This document shows positions 50,070 through 58,696 of a stretch of 64,000 bases of DNA, one piece after another. How positions within the stretch are numbered: the first letter of the stretch is position 1; every line of letters begins with the position of its first letter. Below the pieces are notes generated by a model. It did no database searches and was not told the DNA's origin. It saw nothing but the letters and a program-made list of their open reading frames with translations. The position numbers and the translations under genes are program-made. Origin of the DNA: CAYRHN01 sp964424115 (GTDB lineage Bacteria > Chloroflexota > Anaerolineae > Anaerolineales > Anaerolineaceae); NCBI GenBank assembly GCA_964424115.1, contig CAYRHN010000016.1:1-64000 (forward strand). The letters are read 5' to 3'.

Positions 50070-51809
50070 ATGCTCAGCGAACTGCGCATCGAGAATTTTG
50101 CCATCATTCAAAGCCTGGAGCTGGATTTCCACGCCGGGCTGACCACTTTCACCGGTGAGACCGGCGCGGGCAAGTCGATCATTTTGGATGCGATCGTGGC
50201 CCTGGTGGGTGGGCACACCGATGCGATCCTCATCCGCTCGGGGGCAGAGCGGGCCATGGTGGAAGCCACCTTCCAACTGCCGGAGGAGGATTCGCCGCTG
50301 CGGGCTGTTCTCCAGCGCGAGGAACTGCTGGATGATCCGCGCACGTTGACCCTCTCGCGCGAGCTGCGCCGCGAAGGCCGCAATGTGGCACGCGTCAACG
50401 GGCGCTCGGTGGGGATCAGCCTGCTGCGCGAACTGGGGGCTTTCCTGGTGGATATTCACGGGCAGTCGGAGCACCTCTCTCTGCTCAACGTGCACCACCA
50501 CATCGATCTGCTCGACCGCTATGCCAATAACGGCGCCGAGCGCGCCGTCTACCAGGCTGCCTACCAGCAGTTGCAGGCCCTGCGCCGCGAGCTGGGCGAC
50601 CTGCGCCAGGAAGAACAGGAGGCTGCCCGCCGTACTGACCTGCTCAATTTCCAGATCCAGGAGATCGAGAGCGCTCAGTTGAAGGTCGACGAGGAAGAAG
50701 AACTGCGTAAAGAGCGCGACCGCCTGGCCAACGCCGAAAATTTGGCTGCGCTGGCCCAGCAATCCCTGGTGCTGCTGGACGAAGGCAGCCCCGAAGCCCC
50801 TGCCATCTCCGACCTGCTGGGGGAGGTCAGCCACGCCCTGACCAACCTGAGCCGGATTGATTCCAGCCGCGCCGACCTGGAGCAGTCTGCCGCTACTTTA
50901 CAGGAAACGGCGCGCGATCTGGCCCAATCGCTGCGCGATTATTTGGAAGGCATCGAATTCAACCCGCGCCGCCTGGAACAGGTGGAGGAGCGCCTGGACC
51001 TGCTCCACCGTCTGAAACGCAAATACGGTGCCACTGTGGAAGCCATCCTGGCCTTTGGCAAGGACGCGCGCGAGAAATTGGAGCGCATCAACCATGCCGG
51101 AGAGCGCATCGCTGAACTGGAAGCCGACCAGCAGACCCTGCTGGAAAAGCTTTCTGGGTTGGCTGGGGCGCTGTCTGCCAAACGTAAATCTGCCGCGCTG
51201 GAATTAGGGCGCCGGGTGGAGGTTGAGCTGGGCGATCTGCAGATGGGCGGGGCGCGTTTTACTGTGGATGTGCAGTACCAGCCGGATCCCCACGGCCTGC
51301 GCCTGCCGGACGGCACGCAGGCAGCCTTCGATTTGCACGGCGTGGATAAAGTGGAATTTCTCATCGCGCCCAACCCCGGCGAGGGCTTCAAGCCGATGGT
51401 CAAGATCGCTTCTGGCGGCGAGACCGCCCGCCTGATGCTGGCCTTGAAGAATGTTCTCACCCAGGCCGACACCATCCCGACCCTGATCTTCGACGAGATC
51501 GACCAGGGCATCGGCGGGCGGACCGGCATGGTGGTGGGGGAAAAGCTCTGGCAATTGGGACGGCGGCACCAGGTGCTGTGCGTCACCCACCTGCCTCAAC
51601 TGGCGGCCTTTGGCGACCAGCAATACCGGGTGAGCAAACAGGTGCAGGAAGGGCGCACGCTGACCCTGGTGGATCATTTGGATGAAAAGACCCGCCTGGA
51701 TGAGCTGGCCCAGATGCTCGGCATGCTCAGCGAGGCTAACCGCGCCTCAGCCCAGGAGACGTTGGAGTTGGCCCGTCAACGAGCTGCGCAGCTGGCAAAA
51801 AAAGGCTAA
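50070..51809 (+). CDS. recN: DNA repair protein RecN
   Basis: This 579-aa SMC-like ATPase has Walker A FTGETGAGKSII (about 29-40), a VDIHGQSEHLSLL segment, long coiled coils (about 155-370), the signature SGGETARLMLALK and Walker B TLIFDEIDQGIGG. It ends with the H-loop in VTHLPQLAAFG. It organises broken DNA ends during recombination repair. Length and motif order are normal for RecN. Confidence 0.95.
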   Translation: MLSELRIENFAIIQSLELDFHAGLTTFTGETGAGKSIILDAIVALVGGHTDAILIRSGAERAMVEATFQLPEEDSPLRAVLQREELLDDPRTLTLSRELRREGRNVARVNGRSVGISLLRELGAFLVDIHGQSEHLSLLNVHHHIDLLDRYANNGAERAVYQAAYQQLQALRRELGDLRQEEQEAARRTDLLNFQIQEIESAQLKVDEEEELRKERDRLANAENLAALAQQSLVLLDEGSPEAPAISDLLGEVSHALTNLSRIDSSRADLEQSAATLQETARDLAQSLRDYLEGIEFNPRRLEQVEERLDLLHRLKRKYGATVEAILAFGKDAREKLERINHAGERIAELEADQQTLLEKLSGLAGALSAKRKSAALELGRRVEVELGDLQMGGARFTVDVQYQPDPHGLRLPDGTQAAFDLHGVDKVEFLIAPNPGEGFKPMVKIASGGETARLMLALKNVLTQADTIPTLIFDEIDQGIGGRTGMVVGEKLWQLGRRHQVLCVTHLPQLAAFGDQQYRVSKQVQEGRTLTLVDHLDEKTRLDELAQMLGMLSEANRASAQETLELARQRAAQLAKKG

Positions 51810-51979
51810 TTCTTCCCAATCCAGCCCTGAAAATTTGAAATTTCCCGACCAGGAATGCATATCCTGCTGAGCTGCGCAGCGGCGAAGCATCTCTTTGTAT
51901 TCTGGGAGGCCCTTTCCCAAGGGGATGCTGCGCAACCGCCAAGTGAGAGCAGATCATTCTGCGTTTATTGTTTATTAAT

Positions 51980-52024
51980 AAAAAAAGCCAGACACCGGGG
52001 TGAGGGGGGCACCTCGATGTCTGG
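51980..52024 (-). terminator. Intrinsic terminator of the two small membrane-protein genes
   Basis: On the minus strand a 15-bp stem with two G-U pairs (51988-52002 with 52010-52024) is followed by seven T (complement of 51980-51986). It ends the minus-strand operon 48 nt after its last gene and lies tail-to-tail with recN. Confidence 0.85.
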
Positions 52025-52071
52025 TTGCCAATATATTATCACATCCGATTAAACATGTCAACTAGCAAATC

Positions 52072-52581
52072 TCAACGTTTCGTTGATTTTTCCTGTGCTT
52101 TCTTAAGCGCGTAGAGGCGCATCTGATCCAGCGGCACCAGGATTGGTTCGGGATCGCTGGGGTCGAATACGCCCTTGTCCCGCGCGCAATAATAGAGCTT
52201 CATCCACTCGCCGGTGGCAGCCTCAATACTGACCTGTTCCGCTGATTCTTTATTCCGGTCGGCCTGGTAGCGCCCCAGGATTTTCTTGCGCAGCAGGAAA
52301 TAGCCAAGGTAGAAAGCAGCCAGGACGGCCAATGATGGAACCAGCATATTGGGCTGTTGTTGGTAGATCTTAACAAAAAAGAAAATCGCAAAAAGGGTCA
52401 GCGCACCCACCACCATATCGGGATGGATGGATCGGGTGAGCGCGCGCCCGCCCGAAGGAGGCGCAAAAGGCTCGGGACGTTGCTTGTTCTCGCGTGCCAG
52501 GATGTACTGGCGGCTGACCTTGGCCACCTGGTCGTTCTGCCCGCAGGCCGGGCATTTTGGGAGGGTATCTGAGGTTGTCAT
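52072..52581 (-). CDS. Zinc-ribbon membrane protein of unknown function
   Basis: The 169-aa protein starts with a C-x2-C ribbon half (LPKCPACGQNDQ), then a conserved-looking QYILARENKQRPEPFAPP. Two membrane helices follow (VVGALTLFAIFFFVKIY, LVPSLAVLAAFYLGYFLL). A cytosolic C-terminal part contains YYCARDKGVFDP, a second Cys-containing segment. No family assignment is possible. It is 3 nt behind another small membrane protein. Confidence 0.7.
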   Translation of the reverse strand: MTTSDTLPKCPACGQNDQVAKVSRQYILARENKQRPEPFAPPSGGRALTRSIHPDMVVGALTLFAIFFFVKIYQQQPNMLVPSLAVLAAFYLGYFLLRKKILGRYQADRNKESAEQVSIEAATGEWMKLYYCARDKGVFDPSDPEPILVPLDQMRLYALKKAQEKSTKR

Positions 52582-52584
52582 CGT

Positions 52585-52911
52585 TTATTTGAAGGAGAAG
52601 GTTAGAATGACCATACCCACGGTGATCGGGATCCACCAGAAGGGCTGGGTTGCGGGAATTGCGGCCAGCACCGCTGAGGCTACGCACAGTACGATGCCGG
52701 AGATGACCATCGGCCAGCTGCGTACCTGCACTCCCAACGCTTCGCGCGGTGTGGGCTGAGGTTCCGTCTTCTTGCCTTTCTTTTTTTGCAGCTCTTCCAG
52801 TTGCTGGGCGCGCTGCTGGCGCAGTCGCTTGGCCTTGCCCCATTGCATGCCGATCATGCGCATATAAAAGATCAGCACAGCCACAATTGCAACAATCGTT
52901 CCGGCATCCAT
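52585..52911 (-). CDS. Small membrane protein of unknown function
   Basis: From the ATG at 52911, which has AGAGGA upstream, this is a 108-aa protein. It has one N-terminal helix (TIVAIVAVLIFYMRMIG), a basic Lys/Gln-rich coil (about residues 22-50) and two C-terminal helices (MVISGIVLCVASAVLAAIPA, WWIPITVGMVILTFSF). A longer reading to 53067 has no ribosome site and a different composition, so it is rejected. A TATAAT lies upstream (complement of 52942-52947). Function unknown. Confidence 0.7.
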   Translation of the reverse strand: MDAGTIVAIVAVLIFYMRMIGMQWGKAKRLRQQRAQQLEELQKKKGKKTEPQPTPREALGVQVRSWPMVISGIVLCVASAVLAAIPATQPFWWIPITVGMVILTFSFK

Positions 52912-53073
52912 AGGTTCATCCTCTCGTTCTAGAGTGGTCTGATTATAGCATCTCTTTCTTTTTCTGGGGAAAAGGGTCTGGAGAGGGCTGAGCCTTCTGC
53001 GAAGGGAGAGAAATACCCTTACCGATTGAAAAGAAGTGACAATTTTCCTGTTAAAATTGTTAGACAAATATAC

Positions 53074-53102
53074 TTGTAAAAGAAAATCGATTATGCTATG
53101 AT
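53074..53102 (+). promoter_or_regulatory. Promoter of the NCS2/molybdoenzyme operon
   Basis: TTGTAA (53074-53079), a 17-bp spacer and TATGAT (53097-53102) predict transcription from about 53109, just before the structured leader. The rest of the gap 52912-53073 holds only the -10 box of the opposite operon. Confidence 0.75.
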
Positions 53103-53110
53103 AAATTTTA

Positions 53111-53224
53111 GCTTGCGGTAAGGCATTTTATTGTTAATTAACACCCAAGCAGGCTTCCCCTCCTGTTTTAGGTCAAGGTGAGACCAGCAACCATTTTCGG
53201 GTTGCGGGGTTACCTTATCTAAGC
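53111..53224 (+). promoter_or_regulatory. Structured RNA leader, riboswitch candidate of unidentified class
   Basis: The predicted 5' leader folds around a closing stem: GCTT (53111-53114) with AAGC (53221-53224), and GGTAAGG (53117-53123) with CCTTATC (53213-53219). Inside are three hairpins: AAGCAGG/CCTGTTT (53147-53153 with 53162-53168), GGTC/GACC (53171-53174 with 53182-53185), and GCAACC/GGTTGC (53187-53192 with 53200-53205). CCCC in the first loop (53157-53160) can pair with GGGG (53206-53209) as a pseudoknot. A GGATCA/TGATC pairing (about 53237-53268) downstream could be the switch. It does not match the purine, c-di-GMP, SAM or TPP consensus that I recall. Confidence 0.6.
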
Positions 53225-53386
53225 ATCTTCATTATTGGATCACGCAGATTGTTTTATGCTGGATGATCTGTCACAGAAAGGAGGACCCAGCGAATCCCCT
53301 ACTCTCTCCCTGTTAAGCTCCCATTTTTCTTTCCCCTTTGTTATACCCCCCATCTAAACCTCAATTCATAAAGGAGTCTAAAGCAC

Positions 53387-54763
53387 ATGGCGAAAGCAGA
53401 AACGAAAGTTAGCGGCTATTTGCCGCAAGATGTCCCGCCGGTTGGAGCTATGTTGAGCCTGGGTTTCCAGCAGGTTCTGACCATGTTCCCCGCGACGGTT
53501 CTGGTGGCTATCCTCACCAAGTTTGATGTTGGCGTCACCCTGCTGGCCTCCGGTATCGGCACCATCATCGCCCTGCTCGTCAGCGGCCGCCGCATCCCGA
53601 TGTACTACGGTTCGTCCTTCAGCTATATCGCGGTCATTATCTCCGTGATGAGCCTTTACGCAGGCGATTGCTGGACGAGCACCGCCACCTACTGCCAGGA
53701 CGGCGTGCGCATCGTGCAGGTTGGTATCATGGGTACCGGTGTGTTGGAGATCCTCTTTGGCTTCTTGATCATGTGGATCGGCAAGGAAGCCCTGGATAAG
53801 GTTCTGCCCCCTGTTGTCACCGGCTCGGTGGCGATCATCATCGGTATTGCCCTGGCCGGCACCGCTTTGAGCGAAGCCAGCTCCAACTGGGCTGTGGCCT
53901 TCATCACCCTGGTTATCACCGTGGCCTTCTCGGTCTATCTGCAGGGCAAGGGCCTGTGGGGCATGCTCCCCATCCTCTTCGGCGCGATCGTTGGTTACCT
54001 GGTTGCCATGGCCTTCGGCATCGTCAGCTTCGATGCCCTGAACAACGCGGAATGGTTCCGCGTGCCACGCATCACCCTGCCCGCTTTTGAGCGGCCGGAA
54101 GCCTGGGCCTCCATCTTCTCCATCGCCCTGATCGCTATCGCGACCATCCCCGAATCCACCGCTCACCTGTATCAGATGAGCCTGTACATCGACGCCCTGG
54201 CCAAGGAAATTGGCAAAGCCCCGGTCGAGATCAAGAAACTCATCGGCCTCAACCTGGTTTCGGATGGTTCGGATGACCTGGTGGTTGGTTTCCTGGGCGG
54301 CTGCGCCGGCACCAACTACGGCGAGAATAACTCGCTGATGGCCATCACCCGCAACTACTCCATTGCGGTGCTGATGACCGCCGGCGGTATGGCCATCCTC
54401 TTGGGCTTCATCGGCAAACTGGCCGGCCTGGTTGAGACCATCCCGACCGCGGTCGTTGGCGGCCTCTCCATCTACTTGTTCGGCGTCATTGGCATGCAAG
54501 GTATTGCGCTGATCCAGTCCGAAAAGGTCAACCTGTTCGATCCCCGCCAGCTGGCTGTGGGCGCGACCATCCTGGTGCTTGGTATCGGTGGCGCCATGGG
54601 CCTGCCCAACGGCATGTTCCCCTTCCCGATCCCGGTGCTCTTCCCCAATGGCATTCCCGCCATCGTCTTCGCTGCCTTCGCCGGTATCATCCTCAACGCT
54701 TTGTTCCTGGTCCTTCCGCCCAAGCTGTTTGGCGTGAAGGAACGCGTGAACATCAACGAGTAA
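53387..54763 (+). CDS. NCS2-family nucleobase:cation symporter (uracil/xanthine permease)
   Basis: This 458-aa membrane protein has about 14 segments. NCS2 signatures include MLSLGFQQVLTMFPATVLV near the start, MYYGSSFSYIAVI, the helix-8 region AIATIPESTAHLYQMS with the substrate Glu, and NYGENNSLMAITRN. It imports a uracil- or xanthine-like base. It follows AAGGAG with normal spacing, after a long structured leader. Its position before xanthine-dehydrogenase-type genes suggests it brings in the base that they hydroxylate. Confidence 0.9.
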   Translation: MAKAETKVSGYLPQDVPPVGAMLSLGFQQVLTMFPATVLVAILTKFDVGVTLLASGIGTIIALLVSGRRIPMYYGSSFSYIAVIISVMSLYAGDCWTSTATYCQDGVRIVQVGIMGTGVLEILFGFLIMWIGKEALDKVLPPVVTGSVAIIIGIALAGTALSEASSNWAVAFITLVITVAFSVYLQGKGLWGMLPILFGAIVGYLVAMAFGIVSFDALNNAEWFRVPRITLPAFERPEAWASIFSIALIAIATIPESTAHLYQMSLYIDALAKEIGKAPVEIKKLIGLNLVSDGSDDLVVGFLGGCAGTNYGENNSLMAITRNYSIAVLMTAGGMAILLGFIGKLAGLVETIPTAVVGGLSIYLFGVIGMQGIALIQSEKVNLFDPRQLAVGATILVLGIGGAMGLPNGMFPFPIPVLFPNGIPAIVFAAFAGIILNALFLVLPPKLFGVKERVNINE

Positions 54764-54901
54764 TGTCTGTGGGCGGTTCTCCGGCCCGACCGGCGAACTG
54801 CCCAAATCATGTCCATGCCGGGGTCTGGCTCGCCTCAGGGCCGGCCAGGCCCCGGCAAGTCTCTCTCAGAGGGATAACTTCTCAAGATACAGGAAGATGC
54901 T

Positions 54902-55795
54902 ATGAATAACCCATATCCAGGACTTCCAGAGTTTGAGTATGTCAAGCCGGCTTCTTTGAAGGAAGCCAGTGAATTCTTGGCCGGTCATGTCGGCGAAGCC
55001 CGCCCACTGCTTGGTGGAACGGATAGCTTTGTGCGCATGCGCGACGGCGTGTTGAAGGTGAAATATCTGGTCGATATCAAGGGTCTGGAAGGGACCAATG
55101 AGATTTCGTTTGATCCCAAACAGGGCCTGGTCATTGGGGCAGCGGTGAACATGAACCGCGTGGCGGCTTCTCCCCTGGTGGAAAAGCACTATCCTCTTTT
55201 GGCCCAGGCCGCCCGCACGGTAGCCAGCTACCAGCTGCGCACCCGGGCAACCATCGTAGGCAATATCTGCAATGCTTCTCCGGCCGGCGATACGATCGGA
55301 TCGTGCATTGTGTTACAGGGCAGCCTGCGCGTATTTGGCAAGAACGGTGTACGCGTGGAACCATTGAGCAAATTCTTCCTCGGCCCCGGCAAGACGGTTC
55401 TCCAGCCCGGCGACATTGTCACCGCGCTGCTGCTGCCGCCTCCTGTGGCTGGAGGAATTGGCAAGTATATCAAGCTGGGCCGCAACAAGCTCAGCGACTT
55501 ATCGGTTGTGGGCGTAACAGCTTTTGGATATCCAGACAAGACGGCCAAGTCCGGTTACCGTTTCCGTTTTGCCCTCGCCTCGGTGGCCCCGGTGCCCTTT
55601 GTGCCGGTACAGGCCGAAGAAGTGCTTGCGGATGAAAAGATCACGGAAGAGACGATCAAGAAAGCTGCCCAGGCAGCCATGGATTCCATCAAGCCGATCG
55701 ACGATGTGCGCGGCTCGGCGGCTTACCGCAAGCACATGGTGCGCAACCTGGTGCAGGAAGCTGCGACCGAAATTTGGCGCAAGCTGGCCGCTTAA
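54902..55795 (+). CDS. Xanthine dehydrogenase-type FAD-binding subunit
   Basis: The 297-aa subunit has the PCMH-type FAD domain of the CoxM/XdhB family: FEYVKPASLKEA near the start, LLGGTDSFVRMRDG, and ATIVGNICNASPAGDTI as second FAD loop. A C-terminal CO-dehydrogenase-flavoprotein domain follows. It passes electrons from the FeS subunit to NAD or another acceptor. It is the first of three subunit genes; the order FAD, FeS, Mo is common for this class. Confidence 0.9.
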   Translation: MNNPYPGLPEFEYVKPASLKEASEFLAGHVGEARPLLGGTDSFVRMRDGVLKVKYLVDIKGLEGTNEISFDPKQGLVIGAAVNMNRVAASPLVEKHYPLLAQAARTVASYQLRTRATIVGNICNASPAGDTIGSCIVLQGSLRVFGKNGVRVEPLSKFFLGPGKTVLQPGDIVTALLLPPPVAGGIGKYIKLGRNKLSDLSVVGVTAFGYPDKTAKSGYRFRFALASVAPVPFVPVQAEEVLADEKITEETIKKAAQAAMDSIKPIDDVRGSAAYRKHMVRNLVQEAATEIWRKLAA

Positions 55796-55807
55796 GTGGA
55801 GGGTGCA

Positions 55808-56278
55808 ATGAGTTTCCATCGAGTGACTTTAAAAGTAAATGGCATTACCGAGCAGGTGGATGTACCTGCCAACATGACCTTGCTGGTCATGCTGCGCGAA
55901 AAATTGGGCCTGACCGGCACCAAGAACGGCTGCTCTGCGGGTGAATGCGGGGCCTGCACGGTAATGATGGATGGTGAGCCGGTCAACAGCTGCATGGTGC
56001 TGGCTTCCGAATGCGAAGGCAAAGAGATCATCACGGTCGAAGGCCTGGCCAAAGACGGACAGCTGGACCCGATCCAGAAGATGATGATCGAGGGTAATGG
56101 GGTTCAGTGCGGTTTTTGCACCCCCGGCATCCTGATCTCGGCCCGCGCTCTGCTCAACCGGAACCCCAACCCCAGCGAAGCGGAGATCCGCGAGGCGCTG
56201 GTTGGCAACCTGTGCCGCTGCACCGGTTATTTCCGGATCGTTGATGCGGTGAAAAAAGCCGCTGAAATAGGGAGGTAG
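55808..56278 (+). CDS. Xanthine dehydrogenase-type [2Fe-2S] subunit
   Basis: From ATG 55808 (GGAGGG upstream; the GTG at 55796 is rejected) the protein is 156 aa. It carries the plant-ferredoxin-type cluster NGCSAGECGACTVMMDG...NSC and the second cluster CGFCTPGI with CRCTGYFRI. This is the standard CoxS/XdhC-type FeS chain linking molybdenum site to FAD. It ends 2 nt before the large subunit. Confidence 0.92.
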   Translation: MSFHRVTLKVNGITEQVDVPANMTLLVMLREKLGLTGTKNGCSAGECGACTVMMDGEPVNSCMVLASECEGKEIITVEGLAKDGQLDPIQKMMIEGNGVQCGFCTPGILISARALLNRNPNPSEAEIREALVGNLCRCTGYFRIVDAVKKAAEIGR

Positions 56279-56280
56279 CC

Positions 56281-58644
56281 ATGCCTGCCAAGAAGAATCC
56301 TGCTCAAAATCCTGACTCCCCTGTCGGCGAAAGCGTTGTGCGCCTGGATGCGCGTGAAAAAGCCACCGGCGCGGCCATGTTCGCGGATGATTTCCGCTTT
56401 GGCGCCAACCTGCTGCACGCTCGCATTGTGCGCAGCCCGCACGCCCACGCGTTGATCAAGAAGATCGATGTCAGCAAAGCCCTGGCCTTGCCGGGGGTGA
56501 AAATGATCGTGACCGGCGAAAGTTACGACGGCATGCTCGGCCTGTACCTGAGCGACCGCTATATTTTCTGCCGCGACCGCGTGCGCTACGTGGGCGATGC
56601 GGTGGCAGGCATTGCCGCCACCAGCGAGGAGATCGCTGAGGAAGCCACCCGCCTGGTGGAAGTGGAATATGAGGTCCTGCCGCCCGTTTTTGATCCTGAA
56701 GAGGGCACCAAACCCGGCGCGCCGGTGCTGCATCCCGACCTGGGCAATTATGCGTACCCGAATTTCATCTTCCCTGAACCCGGTACGAATATTGCCAACC
56801 GCTTCCGCGTGCGCAAAGGCGACGTGGACGAGGCTTTCAAACACTGCGCCGCGGTGGTGGAACGCCGCTATCATGTACCGCAGATCCAGCACGTGCCGAT
56901 CGAGCCGCATGTCTCCATTGCCCAGGCCGACCACGAAGGCAATATCACCCTGTGGGCCAGTTCGCAATCGCCCTTTGCCCAGCGCAACCTGATTGCCAAG
57001 GCCCTGCACATTTCGCAGAGCAAGCTGCGCGTGATCGCTCCCTTTGTGGGCGGCGGTTTTGGTTCCAAGGCCGGCGTGAGCATGGAAGCCCTGGCCGTAG
57101 CCATCGCGCTCAAGATCCCCGGTCGCCCGGTACGTTTGGTGCTGACCCGCGAGGAGGAGTTCTTTGGCTCCTTCTGCCGCCAGGGCCTGATCGCCTACTA
57201 CAAGATGGGCTGCGACAAGGACGGCAAGCTGATCGCCGTGGATAACAAGTACTACTGGGACGCGGGCGCTTATACCGAATACGGCGTCAACATCACCCGC
57301 GCCTCCGGCTATTCCAGCACCGGCCCGTACAACGTGCCGAACGTGCGCGTGGACAGCATCTGCGTATATACCAACCACCCGGTTGGCGGCCCGATGCGCG
57401 GCTTCGGCATGCCCGAAATTCATGTCGGCCTGGAGCAGTGCGTGGATGACCTAGCCCGCGAGATCAAGATGGACCCGGTCGAATTCCGCAGCAAGAACTG
57501 CGTGCGCGGCGGCGATATCATCGTCACCGGTATGGTGATGCACCCCACCGGCCTCTCGCGCTGCATCGAGCAGGCTGCCAAGGGGATCAATTGGGGCAAG
57601 AAGAACCCGCCCTCCGGCCCGAACAAGAAACGCGGCAAGGGCATCGCGGTGATGTGGAAAGCCCCCGCCATGACCCCCAACGCAGGCTCCTCCGCTTTTG
57701 TGCGCATGAACGAAGATGCCACGGTGGAGATCGGCCTGGGCGGGCAGGAGCTCGGCCAGGGCACGTTCACCGTCATGGCCCAAATGGCTGCCGCCACCCT
57801 GGGCGTGCCGTATGAGTGGATCCGCGTGGCGCGCCCCGTGGATACCAAATACAGCCCCTACGAGTGGCAGACAGTGGCCAGCCGCCTGACCTGGAGCATG
57901 GGCAATGCCGTGCGCAATGCCGCGATGGATGCTCGCAAGCAGATCATCGACCTGGTGGCCCAGGCCTGGGAAGAAAAATCCGAGGATCTGGACATCAAGG
58001 ACGGCTACGTCATTTCTTACCGCAGCGAAGAGACCATCTCGCTCAAGGACATCGTCATCTACGGCATCGCCAAGAAGAACGACCAGGGTTGGATGGGCGG
58101 CCCTATCGTCGGGCGCGGGCAGTTCATGCCCACCTATGTCACCGGGCTGGATCGCGAGACCGGCCAGGGCCCACGGGCAGTGGTGCATTACACCACCGGC
58201 GCGCAGGCCGTGGAAGTGGAAGTGGATCTGACCACCGGGCGGGTGGAGATCGTGGATGCTGCGGCGGCCTTCGATGTCGGCCACGCGATCAACCCCGAGA
58301 TGGTGCACGCGCAGATGGAAGGCGGCTTTGTCCAGGGCATGAGCTCGGCCTTGCTGGAAGCCATGCAATTCAACAAGGACGGCGCCATGCGCAATCCCAG
58401 CTTTGTGGATTACCGCATTGCCACCACCTCGGACGCTCCCTCCAGCGTGAAGACGTTCATCGTGGAAGAAGCCCAGGATGACGGCCCGTGGGGCGCGCGC
58501 GGCATCGGCGAGCATTCGATGGTGCCGACCATTCCCGCCATTGCCAATGCCATCTACGATGCGATCGGAATCCGGGTGGGCAACCCGCCCTTCACCCCGG
58601 AAAAGGTCTTCCTGGCCATGTTGGAGGCCGGGATCGTCAAGTAA
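56281..58644 (+). CDS. Xanthine dehydrogenase-type molybdopterin-binding subunit
   Basis: The 787-aa subunit has the family motifs RLDAREKATGAAMFADD, GGGFGSKAGVSMEALA, GGPMRGFGMPEI, GLGGQELGQGTFTVMAQ and a C-terminal GARGIGEHSMVP with the base-catalyst Glu. The CO-dehydrogenase selenocysteine-loop motif AYXCSFR is absent. So it hydroxylates an N-heterocycle or aldehyde, not CO. Together with FdrA-type genes and an NCS2 permease, a purine- or pyrimidine-like substrate is inferred. No XdhC-type chaperone is in view. Confidence 0.9.
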   Translation: MPAKKNPAQNPDSPVGESVVRLDAREKATGAAMFADDFRFGANLLHARIVRSPHAHALIKKIDVSKALALPGVKMIVTGESYDGMLGLYLSDRYIFCRDRVRYVGDAVAGIAATSEEIAEEATRLVEVEYEVLPPVFDPEEGTKPGAPVLHPDLGNYAYPNFIFPEPGTNIANRFRVRKGDVDEAFKHCAAVVERRYHVPQIQHVPIEPHVSIAQADHEGNITLWASSQSPFAQRNLIAKALHISQSKLRVIAPFVGGGFGSKAGVSMEALAVAIALKIPGRPVRLVLTREEEFFGSFCRQGLIAYYKMGCDKDGKLIAVDNKYYWDAGAYTEYGVNITRASGYSSTGPYNVPNVRVDSICVYTNHPVGGPMRGFGMPEIHVGLEQCVDDLAREIKMDPVEFRSKNCVRGGDIIVTGMVMHPTGLSRCIEQAAKGINWGKKNPPSGPNKKRGKGIAVMWKAPAMTPNAGSSAFVRMNEDATVEIGLGGQELGQGTFTVMAQMAAATLGVPYEWIRVARPVDTKYSPYEWQTVASRLTWSMGNAVRNAAMDARKQIIDLVAQAWEEKSEDLDIKDGYVISYRSEETISLKDIVIYGIAKKNDQGWMGGPIVGRGQFMPTYVTGLDRETGQGPRAVVHYTTGAQAVEVEVDLTTGRVEIVDAAAAFDVGHAINPEMVHAQMEGGFVQGMSSALLEAMQFNKDGAMRNPSFVDYRIATTSDAPSSVKTFIVEEAQDDGPWGARGIGEHSMVPTIPAIANAIYDAIGIRVGNPPFTPEKVFLAMLEAGIVK

Positions 58645-58647
58645 ATC

Positions 58648-58682
58648 AAATGGGCTAAAGTCCGAGGGGCTTTAGCCCATTT
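58648..58682. terminator. Hairpin between molybdoenzyme and FdrA genes
   Basis: 13-bp perfect stem (58648-58660 with 58670-58682, loop 9 nt) directly followed by the AAGGAG of fdrA. It probably tunes expression between the two halves of the operon and is not a full terminator. Confidence 0.65.
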
Positions 58683-58696
58683 ATAAGGAGTTTACA

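Noticed and set aside
53111..53224. Purine, c-di-GMP-I or SAM-type riboswitch
   Set aside because: Short matches (GCAACC, GGGGTTACC) occur, but the conserved junction sequences and helix order of those classes are not present, so no class name is given.
56281..58644. Aerobic CO dehydrogenase large subunit
   Set aside because: The AYXCSFR active-site loop of CoxL form I is absent, and the neighbouring genes concern nitrogen heterocycles.
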